A stretch of DNA of 64,000 nucleotides from Eremophila alpestris peregrina. Taxonomy: Eukaryota > Chordata > Aves > Passeriformes > Alaudidae. Each line of letters starts with the position of its first letter. Position 1 is the stretch's first letter. Shown one piece after another: positions 1 to 14,174 of this stretch. The position numbers were made by a program, and so were the translations under genes. The stretch spans positions 12,544,388 through 12,608,387 of the forward strand of contig WMCF01000007.1 in the NCBI GenBank assembly GCA_009792885.1. Direction: 5' to 3'. Below the pieces are notes generated by a model. It was not told where the DNA came from. It searched no databases and saw only the letters and a program-made list of their open reading frames with translations.

Positions 1-1679
1 GATAAAAGAGGAGTGCAGATGGGTTTGTCAGAGAGAAAACATGTCAAATCAATTTTCCCAGGAACATTTTCAAGTAGCCAGTCTCCTCTCTTTCCCAAGC
101 TTAGTAATATTTTTGGCACATTCTCTCACGGCATTCCTACAAGCAGGCTAGGGAAGCCTGGGCTGGACAAGAATATTACAGAAAAGCTATTACACCTTGC
201 AAAACTGTCTGGAAAATGGTTAGTTGGATATTGAATGTCATCAGTTCGTGATCAACATGGAAAGACATTTTGTAGTTTTGCAGGGTTCTTTCTTTGGTCT
301 TAATTAATGTATTTGTGTTAATTATTACATTAAAGACCTGAAAGGTAGAAGAGAGGTTATTCTTGCTAAATCAGCACATACTATCACCCCAGAACACGCC
401 ACTCCTCTGATAGAGGGCAACATTAAAATTCAATGCCATCCTGATATATAGGGAAACAAGCTGAAAAAAGTAATACAGTTGAGCAGGAAGGGTACACATA
501 TGGAGACAAGAATAATAAATTGCATGACCCAGGATCAGGAATGATTGCCTAGACAGCAGTTCTATGGAAAAGATATGCACTTTATAATGGATTACAAGGA
601 AAACATGAGTCGACGTTGTCACTCATTGCAAAAAGACACACATCTATATGAGAACAAGCCCACAAAGGTACATTACAGTCTGGCAAACACTGAATTTGTT
701 TGCTGTACAGAACATTGATGCATTTGGGAACTGTACTTTTAACCTCTATGAACTCCTATGAAAAAAAAAAAATTTTTTAGCCTTTTGAATCACAACACAC
801 AAAATAAAAGTAGTACATACATGGATTATTTTCTGACTCATGCAGCATTAATGTATTTATTCACCAAATATTATTTTAAAAAATACTACAGGTGATGTGT
901 TGAAAATTGTAAAACATTCCCCTGTCGATATCCTTCCATTGATGACTAAATTTGCATAGGTGGGTATTTTAAGAATTCATTTTCTTGATATGGTTTAAGC
1001 AGAATTCATTAAGAGACTAGGAAATAAAATGAAAACAATAATTGTAATTGTCCCCTCCCAGCCTTGTTAGGAGTAATTTCTCAAAGTGTTATTGCACTTT
1101 AATTAGATATTTGTAAAATAGAGATTAGTTCATAAGACTAATTAGAATTCCTGTTATTTTTCCTGATAATGAGAAACGTATGAAAAAATGTATGTCATGC
1201 ATTTTGTGCATCACTCTGCAACTGAGATTCATTAAGAAGCATATGAAATTCTTATTTCTTTTTTTTATTTTTTTTTTATTCTTTGTCTTAGAAGAAAAAG
1301 AGAAATAAATATCTCCTGCTTGGGAATAACACTGTCTTTCTGGAAAATATGTCCATTAAAAGCAGAATACTTTTAAGTTCTTGGCCGTAGTTACTCAGCT
1401 CACTATTTCAAATGCTAAATCCAAACCCCACTACAGCACAGGTGGTTTATGGACATTCTGATTCCCAGTACAGCAAAACACTGTCAGTAATAAAGGCTGA
1501 AAATTTTTGATAGTAAGTAAAATATATATCTACAAACCTGATCACTCATCATCATAATCTACACATATGAATTCTGTTAACTGTATAGAATAGAAGGCCA
1601 GGGTGTGAAGCTTGAAGAACATCAGCCAATTATCATTATGCTTAATGTGTATTTATTTATAATTTCCACTGAGGGGACA
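1..1679. other. Intergenic, no gene seen
   Basis: AT-rich sequence with no supported gene. It includes an A12 run followed directly by T6 (761-778) and a T8-A-T10 tract (1259-1277). The reading frames of 60-80 codons have no recognisable motif. Confidence 0.7.
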
Positions 1680-2670
1680 ATGAGGTGGGTTGAGAACCCA
1701 CCCAAAGAGGCTGGATGGCAGATCCCACAGGATTCTAACCAGTGGCACAGGGTCTTGTAGGAGGCATGTCACTAGTGGGGTCCCCCAAGGTTCAATACTG
1801 GGCACAGTGATGTTTAACTTCTACACCAATGACTTTTATGAAGGGATAGATGTGTCCCCAGCAAGTTCACTGATGGCACAAAGCTGGGAGGAGCAGCCAA
1901 TACCCCAGAGGGTTGTGTAGCCCTTCAGAAGGGCCTTGACAGGCTGGAGAGACAGGCAGAGAAGAACTGTCTGAAATTCAGCAAGGGCAAGTGCAGGGTC
2001 CTGCACCTGGGGAGGAATAACCCCATTCGCCAGCACAGGCTGGGGATTGACCTGCTGGGGAGCAGCTCTGGGGAGAAGGACCTAGGGGTCCTGGTGGACA
2101 ACAAGCTTTCCATTAACCTTGTGGCCAAGAAGGCCAATGGTATTCTGGAGTTCATTAGGAAGAGCACTGCCAACAGGCTGAAGGAGCTGATCCTGCCCTC
2201 CTCCTCAGCCATGGTGAGGCCATATGTGGAGCAGGTCCAGCAGAAGGGCAACAATGATTAAGGTACTGTAGAACCTCTATTACAAGGAAAGACTGGGCCT
2301 GCTCAGACTCAAAAAGAAACAAGTGAAAGGGCATCTCAACAATATCTGTAAGTATTTGAAGGTTCAGTGTCAAGAAGATGGAGCCAGGCTCTTGTCAGTG
2401 GTGCCAAGCAACAGGACAAGAGGCAATGACCAGAAACTGATGCACAAGCAATTCCATCTGAACATAATGAAGAACTTTATTTAATCTGTGAGTGACCACA
2501 CACTGGAACAGGTTGTCCAGAGAGATTGTGGAGTCTCCCTCACTGGAGATATTTGAGAATCATCTGGACACAATCCTGTGGCATGTGCTCTGGGATGACC
2601 CTGCTTGAGCAGGGAGGTTGGAGCAAATGACCTACTGTGGTCTCTTCCAATGTGACCCATTCTATGATTT
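1680..2670 (+). mobile_element. CR1 LINE fragment, 5'-truncated, with end of reverse transcriptase and 3' UTR
   Basis: The sequence follows the avian CR1 consensus as I know it, from the 'gaggtgggt' segment through the end of the reverse-transcriptase frame to the typical 3' end 'cccattctatgattt'. In translation, SGVPQGSILG is clear at about 1767-1797, then YTNDF. The frame is broken: the continuing reverse-transcriptase frame reads FTDGTKLGG near 1867-1893, where an active copy has FADDTKLGG. The catalytic second aspartate is therefore lost. Later come LERQAEKNCLKFSKGKC and GEKDLGVLVDNKLS, all typical of CR1. The element is dead, truncated at the 5' side as most avian CR1 copies are, and has no target-site duplication that I can see. 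Confidence 0.95.
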
Positions 2671-5600
2671 CATTCATGTGGTGGACACAATACTTAAGAG
2701 CAATAAATCATACTGTAAGTAGCTATTTTTGAAAATTTATGAACAGAAGGAACTGAAGTGGAAAAACAGCTCCCAGAATATGTACAAATCTGCTCGCAGA
2801 ATGCAGTCACCAAAGCACTACTCAGAAATTCTGCACCTATTACAAAAGAGCAACCATAGCTCAAAAATATGTAATAGTTCACTATGTGACTTTTCTTTAG
2901 ATCAAATTATGCCTGTGCTTGTTGAAGATGAAAGATGCAAAAATAAAGCATGAAGAAAATCCCCTCTTTGCCTAGAGGCTTACATTCCCAGAGTTGCCAT
3001 AAAAGAAAAATCAACATTAGCCAACATTTTATTGAATAGAAGGAAAGATGATGTCTGCTTCCATAGTATACTGACCTTATGATCCCAGACCAACGCAGAA
3101 CAAGTCACAAGCACTGGAATAAAACTCATGCATCAAAGTAGTCATGGACACAAGACACCTCTTAGGGTTAAGCAAAGATGCTAGAGATGTGTACCTTTGC
3201 ATGAACAAGTGAGTCCAGAACAGAAAAGCAACTCTGAGCCCTCATGGCAAAACCTTTTATCTCACTACCTATGCTGGAAACTCCTGATGCTGCAACAGTG
3301 TGATTCAAACCTCCTGCCCAAGGGATGATGAAAACAGCTGCTGTAAGAAGTCACGTGGGAAAGAGACCTCAAATGGAACTTGGCAAACAGCCTGACACTG
3401 GCATCTCAAGCTATCCAGCTCACAAATCAGGGACTCACAAGGGCACACTGGTAACAGCACACACATGGCAGACATATGTGTTGATACCAAGGGAGAGCAA
3501 GTGCAGAGCAGCTTGCTCCAACAAGGGGAAAGGGAGACATCTTACTTAGGAATTAGGTCCTCCTTTTCTTCTAGCAGGAAAGAATAATCTGCTCATTTCT
3601 GACAATAGGCCCCGACCAGAGAGGCTTCATTAGCTGAGCGCATTCTCAGTCTCTGGGCATGTATTGTCAGGAAGTGAAACAAGAGAGAAGCATCCTCCTT
3701 TTCTTTTTATATAGGCAATGGTGATATAAGGCCACAGAGGTGCCTTTGTGCAGGTTCAGCTCCTGAAGCTGCATGCCTGTATGATTTGCATCTTTTGATA
3801 CTCCTAAGGAGAATCATGACTACTTCATGCACCATATTTGCAAAGTGTGAGTCACTCATCTCCACATCTCTCCAACATGCCAGATGCATTTCTTAGCAGA
3901 TAAAAGCAGAGCAACTTAGCTGTGGGCATCAGGCAGAAAGCTAGTTCATATTCTCCTATGGTCTATGGTCTCTTTAAGTATCTGTTGCAGTTTTAAAAAG
4001 TCCTTGATTCAGCTTCCCCAAGCAGAAAAAAGTGATCATGAAATAGACATGAGCGATTTGCTCAAAAGAAATGGAAAGGCTTGGTGATCACACCCAAAGT
4101 AGTGCAGAGAGTCCAAGCGAAACAGAACAGATCCAGTCCAATTACTAGTTATAAAATACATAACTTTTTCATAAACTAAGTAGGATCCACCTTAAAACCA
4201 ATTTGACTTTCAGGCCTACAGGAGTACTGGAAGGTTGCTCTGGAATATCACTTTGTATGGTTTCACGAATCCACATCTGTAAGTCAATATGTAACAACAT
4301 ATACAAAAGCCCTAAGGAAATATCTAAAAGACTTCCTTTTTTGCAGCTGCCTTTCCAAGGACATTATTTCACAGAGCCAGAAAAATGCATATGTTCATTA
4401 GAAAAGGCTACCTTTCAATACTTCTTTCCAAGTCACTAACTTCCCTTCCCTGGTGTCTAGATAATTATCTTCTAGTTGTATCCCTGGAGTGTTGCCTAAA
4501 GCATAAATGAGGACAGAGACAACTAAAAAAATCACTGAGGTTAATTCCCCTTGGTGTCCTGAGAACAGAGACCACATACCAGCTTAATTCAAATGGCTAG
4601 AGGAGACAAAAGAGAATATAAAAGTTGAATTATTATTCATTCTACTGATTGAATGGTAGAGGAGTAATTTATAAATATAGGTTTTACGCAAAAAATTTTC
4701 AAGAAAGAAAAACATAAAATCACTCCATAAGTAAACTTCATATTTTTATTTCTTAGCATCTGAATATTTTAAAATATTTTTAGCAATATAACCTCTTATA
4801 AAATATGATGCCCTCATTAAAGTATAATATGTAACATTTTCTCACAAAGTACATTTTCAGAGACAAAGGGGATAAAAATTCATGTCAGGTTATTATTTTG
4901 TTGCTGTTATAGGAATGATTCGCTATGATACATTCTGCCTTGAGTCACCAGCACACTGGTGGAGTCAATTCATTCCCTAGCCTTATCCTTGCCAAGAAAT
5001 GCATGCTCAGATCTATTTATCCCAGTAAAAGGACTTTACTGACAAAATTATAGTTGCTTCCTCTCTGAATAAAGCCCTACACAAGGATTATACTGTACTG
5101 CATTAGGGATAGAGTAGAAAGATCTTGCGTGAAATTTCCATCCTGCAGAAATAATTGATACTTTCGCTACTGACTTCACTGCAACACAATTTTCTATAAG
5201 CATCTTCATGCTATTTCTACTCTTTGCCTAAATTTCCAATTAAAATATTCAGAAAAATGATAGGGATCTTGTGATAAACCAGGTATTTTACTAAGGACTT
5301 GGACATCAGAGGACCTGAAGATCATTTAGTTTTTCTGAAGAGGTAGACTGTGCTATACTAGATACTTTATCAGAGATGATTATTAATAATCGAGATGTAA
5401 CTTCAACTCATTAAACTCATTTAGTCACATGGGTTAGGTTTTTTCCCACCAATCTGACACTACTTAAGATGCCTTTTAAGGGCTATTATATAACCTCTCC
5501 AGAACAATTCCCTCATATTTGTGTTTATATATTGTCCTTCAGATGACAGCAAAGGTCAGCTCCCTATCATCTCATTAAAGGTGTGTTTAATTTAGCTTCT

Positions 5601-8600
5601 TTCCCCTACACAGCTAACAAAGCCCTGATAAATCAGCTATATAGCAAGAATAAACACACTGCTTCACTTAATTAAAAATTAAATTCCTCTTCAGGGATCA
5701 TTACAGTAGTGAGCTTTGTTAAATAGGTGTTTCTTCGAGGACACAACCAGAGGTATACTATTGGGAACTCTGCATCAATATAAGCAGGAATTTGTTCAGA
5801 CATTCAATTAGAACACTACATGTGCTCATCTTTTAAAAAGAGGTGAATCTAGAAAAGCTGAAGGTTCTTTAAAGAATCTGGAGAATTGCACAACTAACTT
5901 TGGTTCACCTTTGTACCTATTACATTAATGAATCATGTAATTTCGGTATTTGGAAGAAAAAGCAAAAAAAAAAATAGCTTTGCATAGTGGCAAAAAAAAA
6001 ACCAACTTGTAATCAAAGAGGACTCAGAGGAGATGGGCATTGGGGCTGGGCTTGTGAAGGTCAGGGAGTAATGCTGTGACTGCCTACAGTTGTTGCAAAG
6101 AATCTGACTTTCTTACAACACAAAGGGGACTAAAAGGCAGCCTTTGTTTTAGAGAAATAACTACCAAGAGCTGAGCTGGTCAACTGGTGTAAGGGTTTGA
6201 CCCTGAGCTATTAACAGACTGCAAATATTTCCCTTTCTTAGCCAGCATGGAGGCTGGGGAGTGAGTAAGTGGTTTAGCCCAACAGAGAGTATAAATCTAA
6301 GCAAATAGCAAAAGTATTCTGAAGAGAGCAATGGGCTTGAGCTGGTTTCCAGCCATGTATTCCTTCTTGGAAACTGGGGATGCCCAGTACAGTTGTTATA
6401 TTTTGCTAGGTGTAACTTAGATTTGTATTATCTTTTCAGTATATTTTGTATCACTTTGCCAATACAGAAATCTCATGTAATTTCATCTATTTTCGAATAA
6501 GTAAATTTGATATTATACATTACACTGTCCACATATGGAATATCTAAAAGAATATGGTTAGAGAGTGTTGGACTGTGACAGCACTGCATACTTTCTTAAG
6601 GAAATGCTTTCAGTCCCCTAAAGCTTCAAACAGAACTAGTCAAACTAATCAGAAATGCAGAGGCAATAATATTGTCTAAGAAAACACTGGTGAAAAAGTA
6701 ATGAAAATACTTCCTTCTCAGTTTTCCCATAAAATCAAGAGCAAGCAGAGTAACTTAGACAAAAAAAAAATTAGTGGTAGCTAACATGCTGAACGCTCAT
6801 GTGCAATATGATAGGAACATGCTCCTGGTCTGTTTGCAAGCCCCATCTACTTTTGGCACACAGGCCATGTGGATTCAGGACATTGATTGGCCCACATTCC
6901 CAGAAAACCAATGCTCAGCAAAAGACCTCTGTAACTTCCACATAAAAGTCATAGCATACTGCTGAATTCAGGTGTATCTGTTCTTTCTTCCTACTCATTG
7001 GCATTAAAACTTCACACTACACTAGAAAAGAGAGTGTCAAGAAGTCATCCTTGTTCTTTCACTGACCTTCGCATCTGTACTTTTCAGGACAGAAGAAAAC
7101 AACTCTTCACTCAGATTCTCTTCCATTTCAGTGAGTTGACAGCCACAGCAGTCAGCCAAATCACACTGATGGTATGTAATACAGTAGGTCTACACTAAAT
7201 GCAGTTTCTTGTTAAAAAAGAGGGTCAACGTTTCCTCCAGAGAGAGTTCCAGGAGCATTACGGTTTGGTTTTTTCACCTTTTAGAATCACGGATTAGAAT
7301 AGCTCTGTCTGAGGTCTTGCACTCTGGATCTAAAAGCAGACATTCAAGTAGGAACAGACACTTTATATGGGGCATCTAGAATTCACCTTTGCTTAGTAAT
7401 ATATTCCCATGATCCAGAAATGCAAAAGTGATCTTTTCTGTGACATAATTGTTAACATGGGGACTCTTATTTATTTTCTCAGCTACAATGCATGTAAAGC
7501 AAATAGACCATAGCAATACCATTACACACACTCCTGCACTCACTTTAGAGACAATCAATATCCATTATCAAATTCTCAGCAGGAGAGAAAAGCTGTGAAA
7601 TTGCCCATAAAATAAATTTACAAAGTCATCCCAATATCTTCTATGTTCTGTTTGAAAAATGATACATAAATAATTGTTTCAAAGGTACTTTCACTTCATT
7701 ATCATACCAGAGCCTATTCATGGCAGTAGTGATGATGATTACACCATCCTGTGTTTCACAGAAATGAGGAAAATAAGTTGGATTCTTGTTTCTGTGAAGG
7801 GCCTTGTTTTGTAATTGGTTCTGTCCTTTGGATCAGGGTCATTCTCTTTTACTTGCTTCTCAAGCTCTGACACAGATCATAACAGTATATTTTATTCAAA
7901 TAAAGGTCATGATTCCCATGTCACCCAAATACTGAAACTGTTCATCCACTTTAAAAGACCAGGAAAAGAGTTTCTATCCTGCAGGAACTCTTTTATGGTA
8001 ACTTTACATTTTCTTTTAGGAAGGCAGCCCATAGGTTTTTTTAGCATTCACATGATCTTTTCTTTGTCTCTTATGGAAGACCCACAAAGTAAAATGATTA
8101 TTTTCTTACAACCCTCTAAACATCCCAGACTCTTGTGTGAGTTTCTCCTCCCTTTCTCTTGAGAAAAAGAGACGCAGAATTTTGTGATACAAGTGATGAT
8201 AACTAGGCTTCCAAGGGACTGGTGGATCAACATGCAGATGGTGTTACATGTGTGCTGAATCAACTTTGGAGACACGGGGAGAAGGAAAGGGATATTTGCA
8301 TTTTATAGATATATATTTTTTTTTTTAATGCCATGAGTGCCCAGAGATACTTGGCAAAGTCTCATGACCCATTTGGCATTTGCTGGTGCTCACATCCAGG
8401 TGATAGGACAGAGCTCAGCATTAGTTCTTGGTCAGACTTTATCCTATGGTCAAAAAAATCAGTAGATCTGAGTCCTGGCAGCTGAAGGGCATTCCAGTCT
8501 AAGAGCCAGCACAAAATATTTCAGACAACAAAAGTAACACTGCTGTAAGCAGTTTAATGTATTATTTTCTGCTTCTCAAAGAAGAGGAATTGGCTCTCCC

Positions 8601-11528
8601 TATATTTTGCCAGTGGTCACCAGTCTTTTTAGTGGAAACATGCCATAATGAACATGTTTTAGGACTTCAATGCATTGCAGCCTTTCTTATCCATTACTTT
8701 CTAAGGTGATTATGTGTATCACACCTAGGCATCATTTAATACTGTGTGCTCTGTGTTTGTCCACAGAAATTGCAAAGGCACCTGTTATCTTACAATGGGC
8801 TACCAACTTAAAATTGTCGTGTTTGTATTTTTTAACATTTTACATATTTATTCTTTTTGGTTCTTTAAATGTCTCATCCTTAATCTTTATCTCTAATTTA
8901 CTCAACTAATTGCTTTAGAAAAATGGCATTATTCTCTTTCATATTTCCCTATATGTTAAATACTGATAAGTAGCCTCCATTTATCAATGATATTCAGCCT
9001 TACACTAATTATATTTCAAGGCACAAAAAATCATTGTGCAGTAGCACTCTTTAGCAATGCACACATGAACTACATACTGAATATCAACCAAATACAAATA
9101 ATTTAACCGAAACCAAGTGAAATATTGAATCCTGAGCAGAGATGAAAATAATACATTCAAATTAATTCAGGCAATTTTGAATACCATCATTTTTGCTACA
9201 TCTTATGCTCTCAACAATCACTCTGAACTGCAGCAACTGGGATTAAATATTAGAATGTATGGAGCCTACCTGCATCTTTCTGAATAGCCACAATTATCCT
9301 ATGATTTGTTATGCTGTGCTTATGCTCTTGAATGCTAACACCAGGCACTGGTTTTATTACAAAAATCACAAATTTACTAATACCTTTTAGAGCATTATTT
9401 CAGCTGTTTGTGTGTGCCAAGTTAAACTGACTATGCATGCAGCATAAAATTAGGGATAAAATATGCTCTAATATAACTATAATTAGAATACAAATTAAAG
9501 GAAATTAGCCAGTATGACACCAAAAAAACTAAAAATAATATTACTCTAGATATGTTTGGAACCTAAGTTTTGAGGCTTAACAAGCAATTTGAAAGCCAGT
9601 CAAACAGTCTGAGCTAGATTCTAATAGATAACCACCTGTGTCCTCTCAGTGCTCTGGAAAGCCTCATTAGCAATGCAAGGCCATGGATCTTGGCTCCTTT
9701 TCCACTTAAGTAAATTTAATACTATGAAGAACCACGATGGAGTGGGTATTTCATGCTAATGAACTCTCTGCACCACATGGCACTCTCTTTGTATTTGAAA
9801 AAATGACCATTTGCAAGGAAAGCCAATATTTTACATAAAATATTAGTCAGTCGGTAGTTGGAGCAATACCCTGTGCTGATCCAAGAATAAAGAATCAGCT
9901 AGGACTGTTTTCTAAATCAGGTATGTCTCTTAAATAGAACTCCATGTGGATGTAGTCCTTTGTTTAAGGGTAATAGAAACTGGATCAAAAGTTTTTTATT
10001 TTAACTGTATCAGACTTAGCAAGGTTGCTGCAAAGCAAGATTAAATGCATATTTGAGAAATGATTTCACAGACCTCTAGTGGACTGAAATTGAGCTACTC
10101 AGACTTATGTGTTGCTTAACACAGCAACAAATTCCCATAGTTTATCTCTAGTGCCTTGTCACAAAAACTGAATATTGCTGACAAGTTTTATTCTTCAGCA
10201 GCTCCAGTGGTGTTTTCTGCTTTTCATGTATAAAGATTTCTGCTATAAATATCAGCCAGCGCATATCCCAGAATTACAGAATCTTACTATTAGGCAACTT
10301 TTGAAAGATAGTATTTTCATGTATTTGCAGAGCAGAAAATCAGATTTCAGAAGAGTTCATGAAGGTAACTACTGGAGCTGCATAGATTCTATTCAAACAG
10401 GGCTGTTTTCTACTGTTTCATCTTCCAGTTCCAACTTCTGAGTTAAATAAATCTTTAAAGTTCTCACAGCTCTGGACCAAGCTGAAGATCTCAGATTGCA
10501 GGTCTGATGGCAGCATTAGACTGGAACGCCTGCCATTCAGAGCACCAAATGACATCCTGAATTGTCAATTCCAGACCAGTAACAGAATGTGTTCAGGGTA
10601 TTACAGGCATGTTCCTGTAGATCTGTAAATATTTAGGCTCCTTAAAACACAGCCTAGAGAGATGAAGCTGATGATGTTACTGGTCTAGAAATTACACCTG
10701 CTTTTTCTCTGAAATAGTCCTGAGCTGTATTAAAGCCTTTTCAGGCAAAACAAGTCCTTAAACCATCCCCTCAGCAATTGTTTTTAAAAATCTTCCAATT
10801 AACACTGTTCATTAAATGACTCTCACATCAGACATCTTGAAGAGGAGACAGAATTATCAATAAATGACAAAGAGAAAGAGTCAAAATAATGGTTTAACAG
10901 TTCACAATAACCCATCTCAGCCTTTGACTTTAGCATTTCTTTAAGATTCAATAAGAACACAAAAACCCCCAAACCTCCCAAACATTGTTGTAAAACACAG
11001 AAAATGGAAAGGAAGACTGTTTAAGAAAAACTTTAGCAGATAATAACTATTATTTGCATGAATGCATTCTCCAAAATTAAGCATTTCTGCTTAATTGATG
11101 GCCTTAGAAGCCTTATGAATACATATATATGTGCATCACTTTCTCAGAGTGGCTCCTAATTTAAAACAAGTGGTCTCAGACATAGGGTCATATCTCAGCA
11201 AACCAAAAGCAATCTTCAAAAAGCTAAAACCCACTTCAATTTCATTATGGCAGAGAGGAATATAAATTACAGCTTGAATGATTTCAACTAATGGTCTCAG
11301 TTAGTCAAAGGCTGAGAACTGTTCACCTAAGAACACTGACACCAAAGGCAGAAGGGAAGGAATAATCAAAGACATCTATATTTTATACATCTTCCCATTA
11401 TCTTGTAAATGGAAAAATATATTAATATACATTGAAACTGGTGGGTTTTCATACACTATTGGAAAAGTGAGTATCCATGAATGTGCTAGAGAGAGACAGT
11501 TTATTACAGGTAGAACCAAGTAACATTT

Positions 11529-11567
11529 ATTGTTACTTTAATATTTATATTGTTACTTTATATTTAT
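11529..11567. repeat. Short tandem duplication, 20/19-bp unit
   Basis: ATTGTTACTTTAATATTTAT is followed at once by the same unit lacking one A. Directly after it comes TGTAACAA, the inverse of TTGTTAC inside the unit, so the block can also form a small hairpin. Confidence 0.85.
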
Positions 11568-14150
11568 TGTAACAAGTATATAAAAATACTGAAAAAGAAG
11601 TGAACATATACATCTCTTCTCTGCAAATACAATTGCTATTTAGGAACAGTACTAAGCACAGGAGATGCCCATTTCTGGATAGTTATGCTGCCAGAGAGCT
11701 ATGCTGGAACAAGCACAAAAATGCACTACTGAGAAAGTATAGCTTTTTAATAAGGAAGTACACAGAAATAATTAGGGATTAGGAGAGGGAGGTGAATTCC
11801 TCATGAGATTTTCAGTATTGCACTTCAGTGGCAATTAGGCACAGAGCCTCCTATTGCAATCTTTCTAGGTACTAGAATAGTGCCGTTCTGATGCAAAGTT
11901 CTTGCACTCCGCACACAGAGTTTACATTAAAGCAAAATGAATTAATTTTTTGAGATAGGTCTGGAAGCATTAACCTTGTCTTGCATTATTCCACACATTT
12001 TTACAAGAAGTGGGTCTCTACAGAAATTTGAGAGGCTTCTGCTGGCCAGTGAGTGCTGCATCCTGATTAGTGTTGTGACTGAAAACATACGATGCTTGGC
12101 TCTTTTCTCTCATTCACAAGTATTTTTGTTCCTCTAAGGAAGGCTCTACTCTAAGAAGTCACCTGGATCTGAATGCATCTCTGACCATGCCTGGCTATGC
12201 TCCACTAGGCAGGTCATAAAAGGTGAAGGACACAAAGACCAAAACCAGAAAATATTCAGAGTTATAAAGGGTTGGCAGTGCAATCAGCTTTCAGACACAT
12301 CTGACCACCATCAAGATGCATGCAAAATCATATTCTCTGAGAAAGCTTTTCCACTGTTAACAACATGAGTAAGACGTAGCAAGGAAGAAAAGTGGAGAAA
12401 GGTGCACCTGAGCATTGTGTCTCCACTGAGAAAAGGAGAGATGATTCAACCTAACTGCATTAAGACTTCCACAGAGCACATCTAAATTACTTAGAGAACA
12501 CTTAGGCATTATAGTAATAACCACTACAGGAAACCCTAATGCAGATGTATAAAACATTAAATAGCTTAATATTTTCCTAATACCTGCTTTTACCCTGCTA
12601 CCTTTTTCCAACCTTTACACCATACTTAGGGCAAATAGCAAAATAACAGCAAACTCTTTCAAGAAAAATGTTATCCAGGAAGCTGCATAACCATTTCTTT
12701 TGCTTTTCTCTTATCTCATTAACTCAATTATATCCATTTCTTCAGTGAGTCTTACTGTAGCTACCCCTCACAGACATCAGTATCATGGTACTATTGTGAA
12801 TTTACATTTACATCAAATATGTTAAAAAAACTCAACTTCTTTGTTCTGGGGATCAGAACAATTTGTCCCTAATATATCAGCACTAAAAAAAAAGAGTAGT
12901 CTGAAACTTCATTTGTAAACTTTTTTTTTTAATTATTCTGCTATGTTATTTGTCTAATTTATGACTTCAGAATGCTTGCAATTCAAAATTGTGGAAGAAA
13001 ATGGGGTGGGAGCTAGTAAGGGACACCAATCCTTGTATAGAGGTTACTGATACCAATATGGACTTCTGAACAAAAATAAGGCAGTGAAGGCCTATATTTT
13101 CTAAAATAAAATTATAGGATTTAAGGAGCCTTTGACCTGAGCATCTGATGATGGGGTGTTACAGGGGAGAGCCCCTCAACACCACACTGTGGCTGTAGCA
13201 CTGTCCTGGTCTCAGAGAGGAAGCTGTCTGTCTGCATTACCTCTGGAAAATTTCTGTATGAATCTCTACATAAAGCTTATGTATATGACAAAACACCTAA
13301 TTTGAGATTAGCAAAGAAAACAGATAACAGAAAATATTTATTCTATTATTAATTACTGAGAAGTATTTGTGAGTTGGCTGATAGAGCTGGTAACCTCCTT
13401 AAACACAGAAAAGAGTGAGAAGTGAGATACTGAATCTTTCAAAGATCTGATAATGTTTAATGAGGTTTAAAAGAGAAAACTAAGAGCTAAAAAGTAGCAG
13501 TTGTCAAGAAAGGATATGTCATCTAGCTCAATAAGAAAAAAAGGCAAAAAAAAAGAGTAGTTTTAAAGTATTTTAGAGTCTATAATTTAAAGTGGTTTGT
13601 TTGGAGCAAAGCTGAGACAGATAAGATAGCTGCAGATTTCCCAAAAAGGACTGTGTGAAGCAAGAGAGCCCCAAGAAACCTGGAGCTCAGCTCCCCTAAT
13701 CTGCTAACACAACATGTACTCAGACAAAATCCTGCAGGGGCATTATTCCCTGTAATTCTCCAACAGCATGTAAACTTGTGATATCCAAGGACCAAACAGG
13801 TGCTAATTTATTCCACTTACCCTCTAGCTTTTTCTTCAATATGTCACAAACTCCATTAAAGCATAACAGGTTGTATTTAGCAAGTACACTGTTTACTCTA
13901 AAAGGTACATAACTCTAAGGCAGAGGAGCTGAAACTTGCTGTGTATTTTAATTAGTTGTCTCTTCTGTCCAAAGATGCTTTTGGCTCTGCATCCACATGT
14001 GCACACAACAACAGGTATTGCATACTGCTGTCTTAAATACTATCTGCTTACTCTTTCCAATTTTAAGAAAAGTCAGGCTGGAAAATTCATTGTTCAGGAA
14101 GACAAGACAAGAAAGAAGAGGTGCCAAAAAAAAGAAAACAAGGGGAAAAG

Positions 14151-14174
14151 AACAAACAAACAAACAAACAAAAA
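14151..14174. repeat. (AAAC)n microsatellite
   Basis: About five to six AAAC units in a row, within a purine-rich stretch of the plus strand. It explains a lysine/threonine/asparagine-rich spurious frame across it. Confidence 0.9.

Noticed and set aside
1690..1920. 76-codon frame with SGVPQGSILG as a separate gene
   Set aside because: It is part of the decayed CR1 reverse transcriptase and ends at a stop after a frame change.
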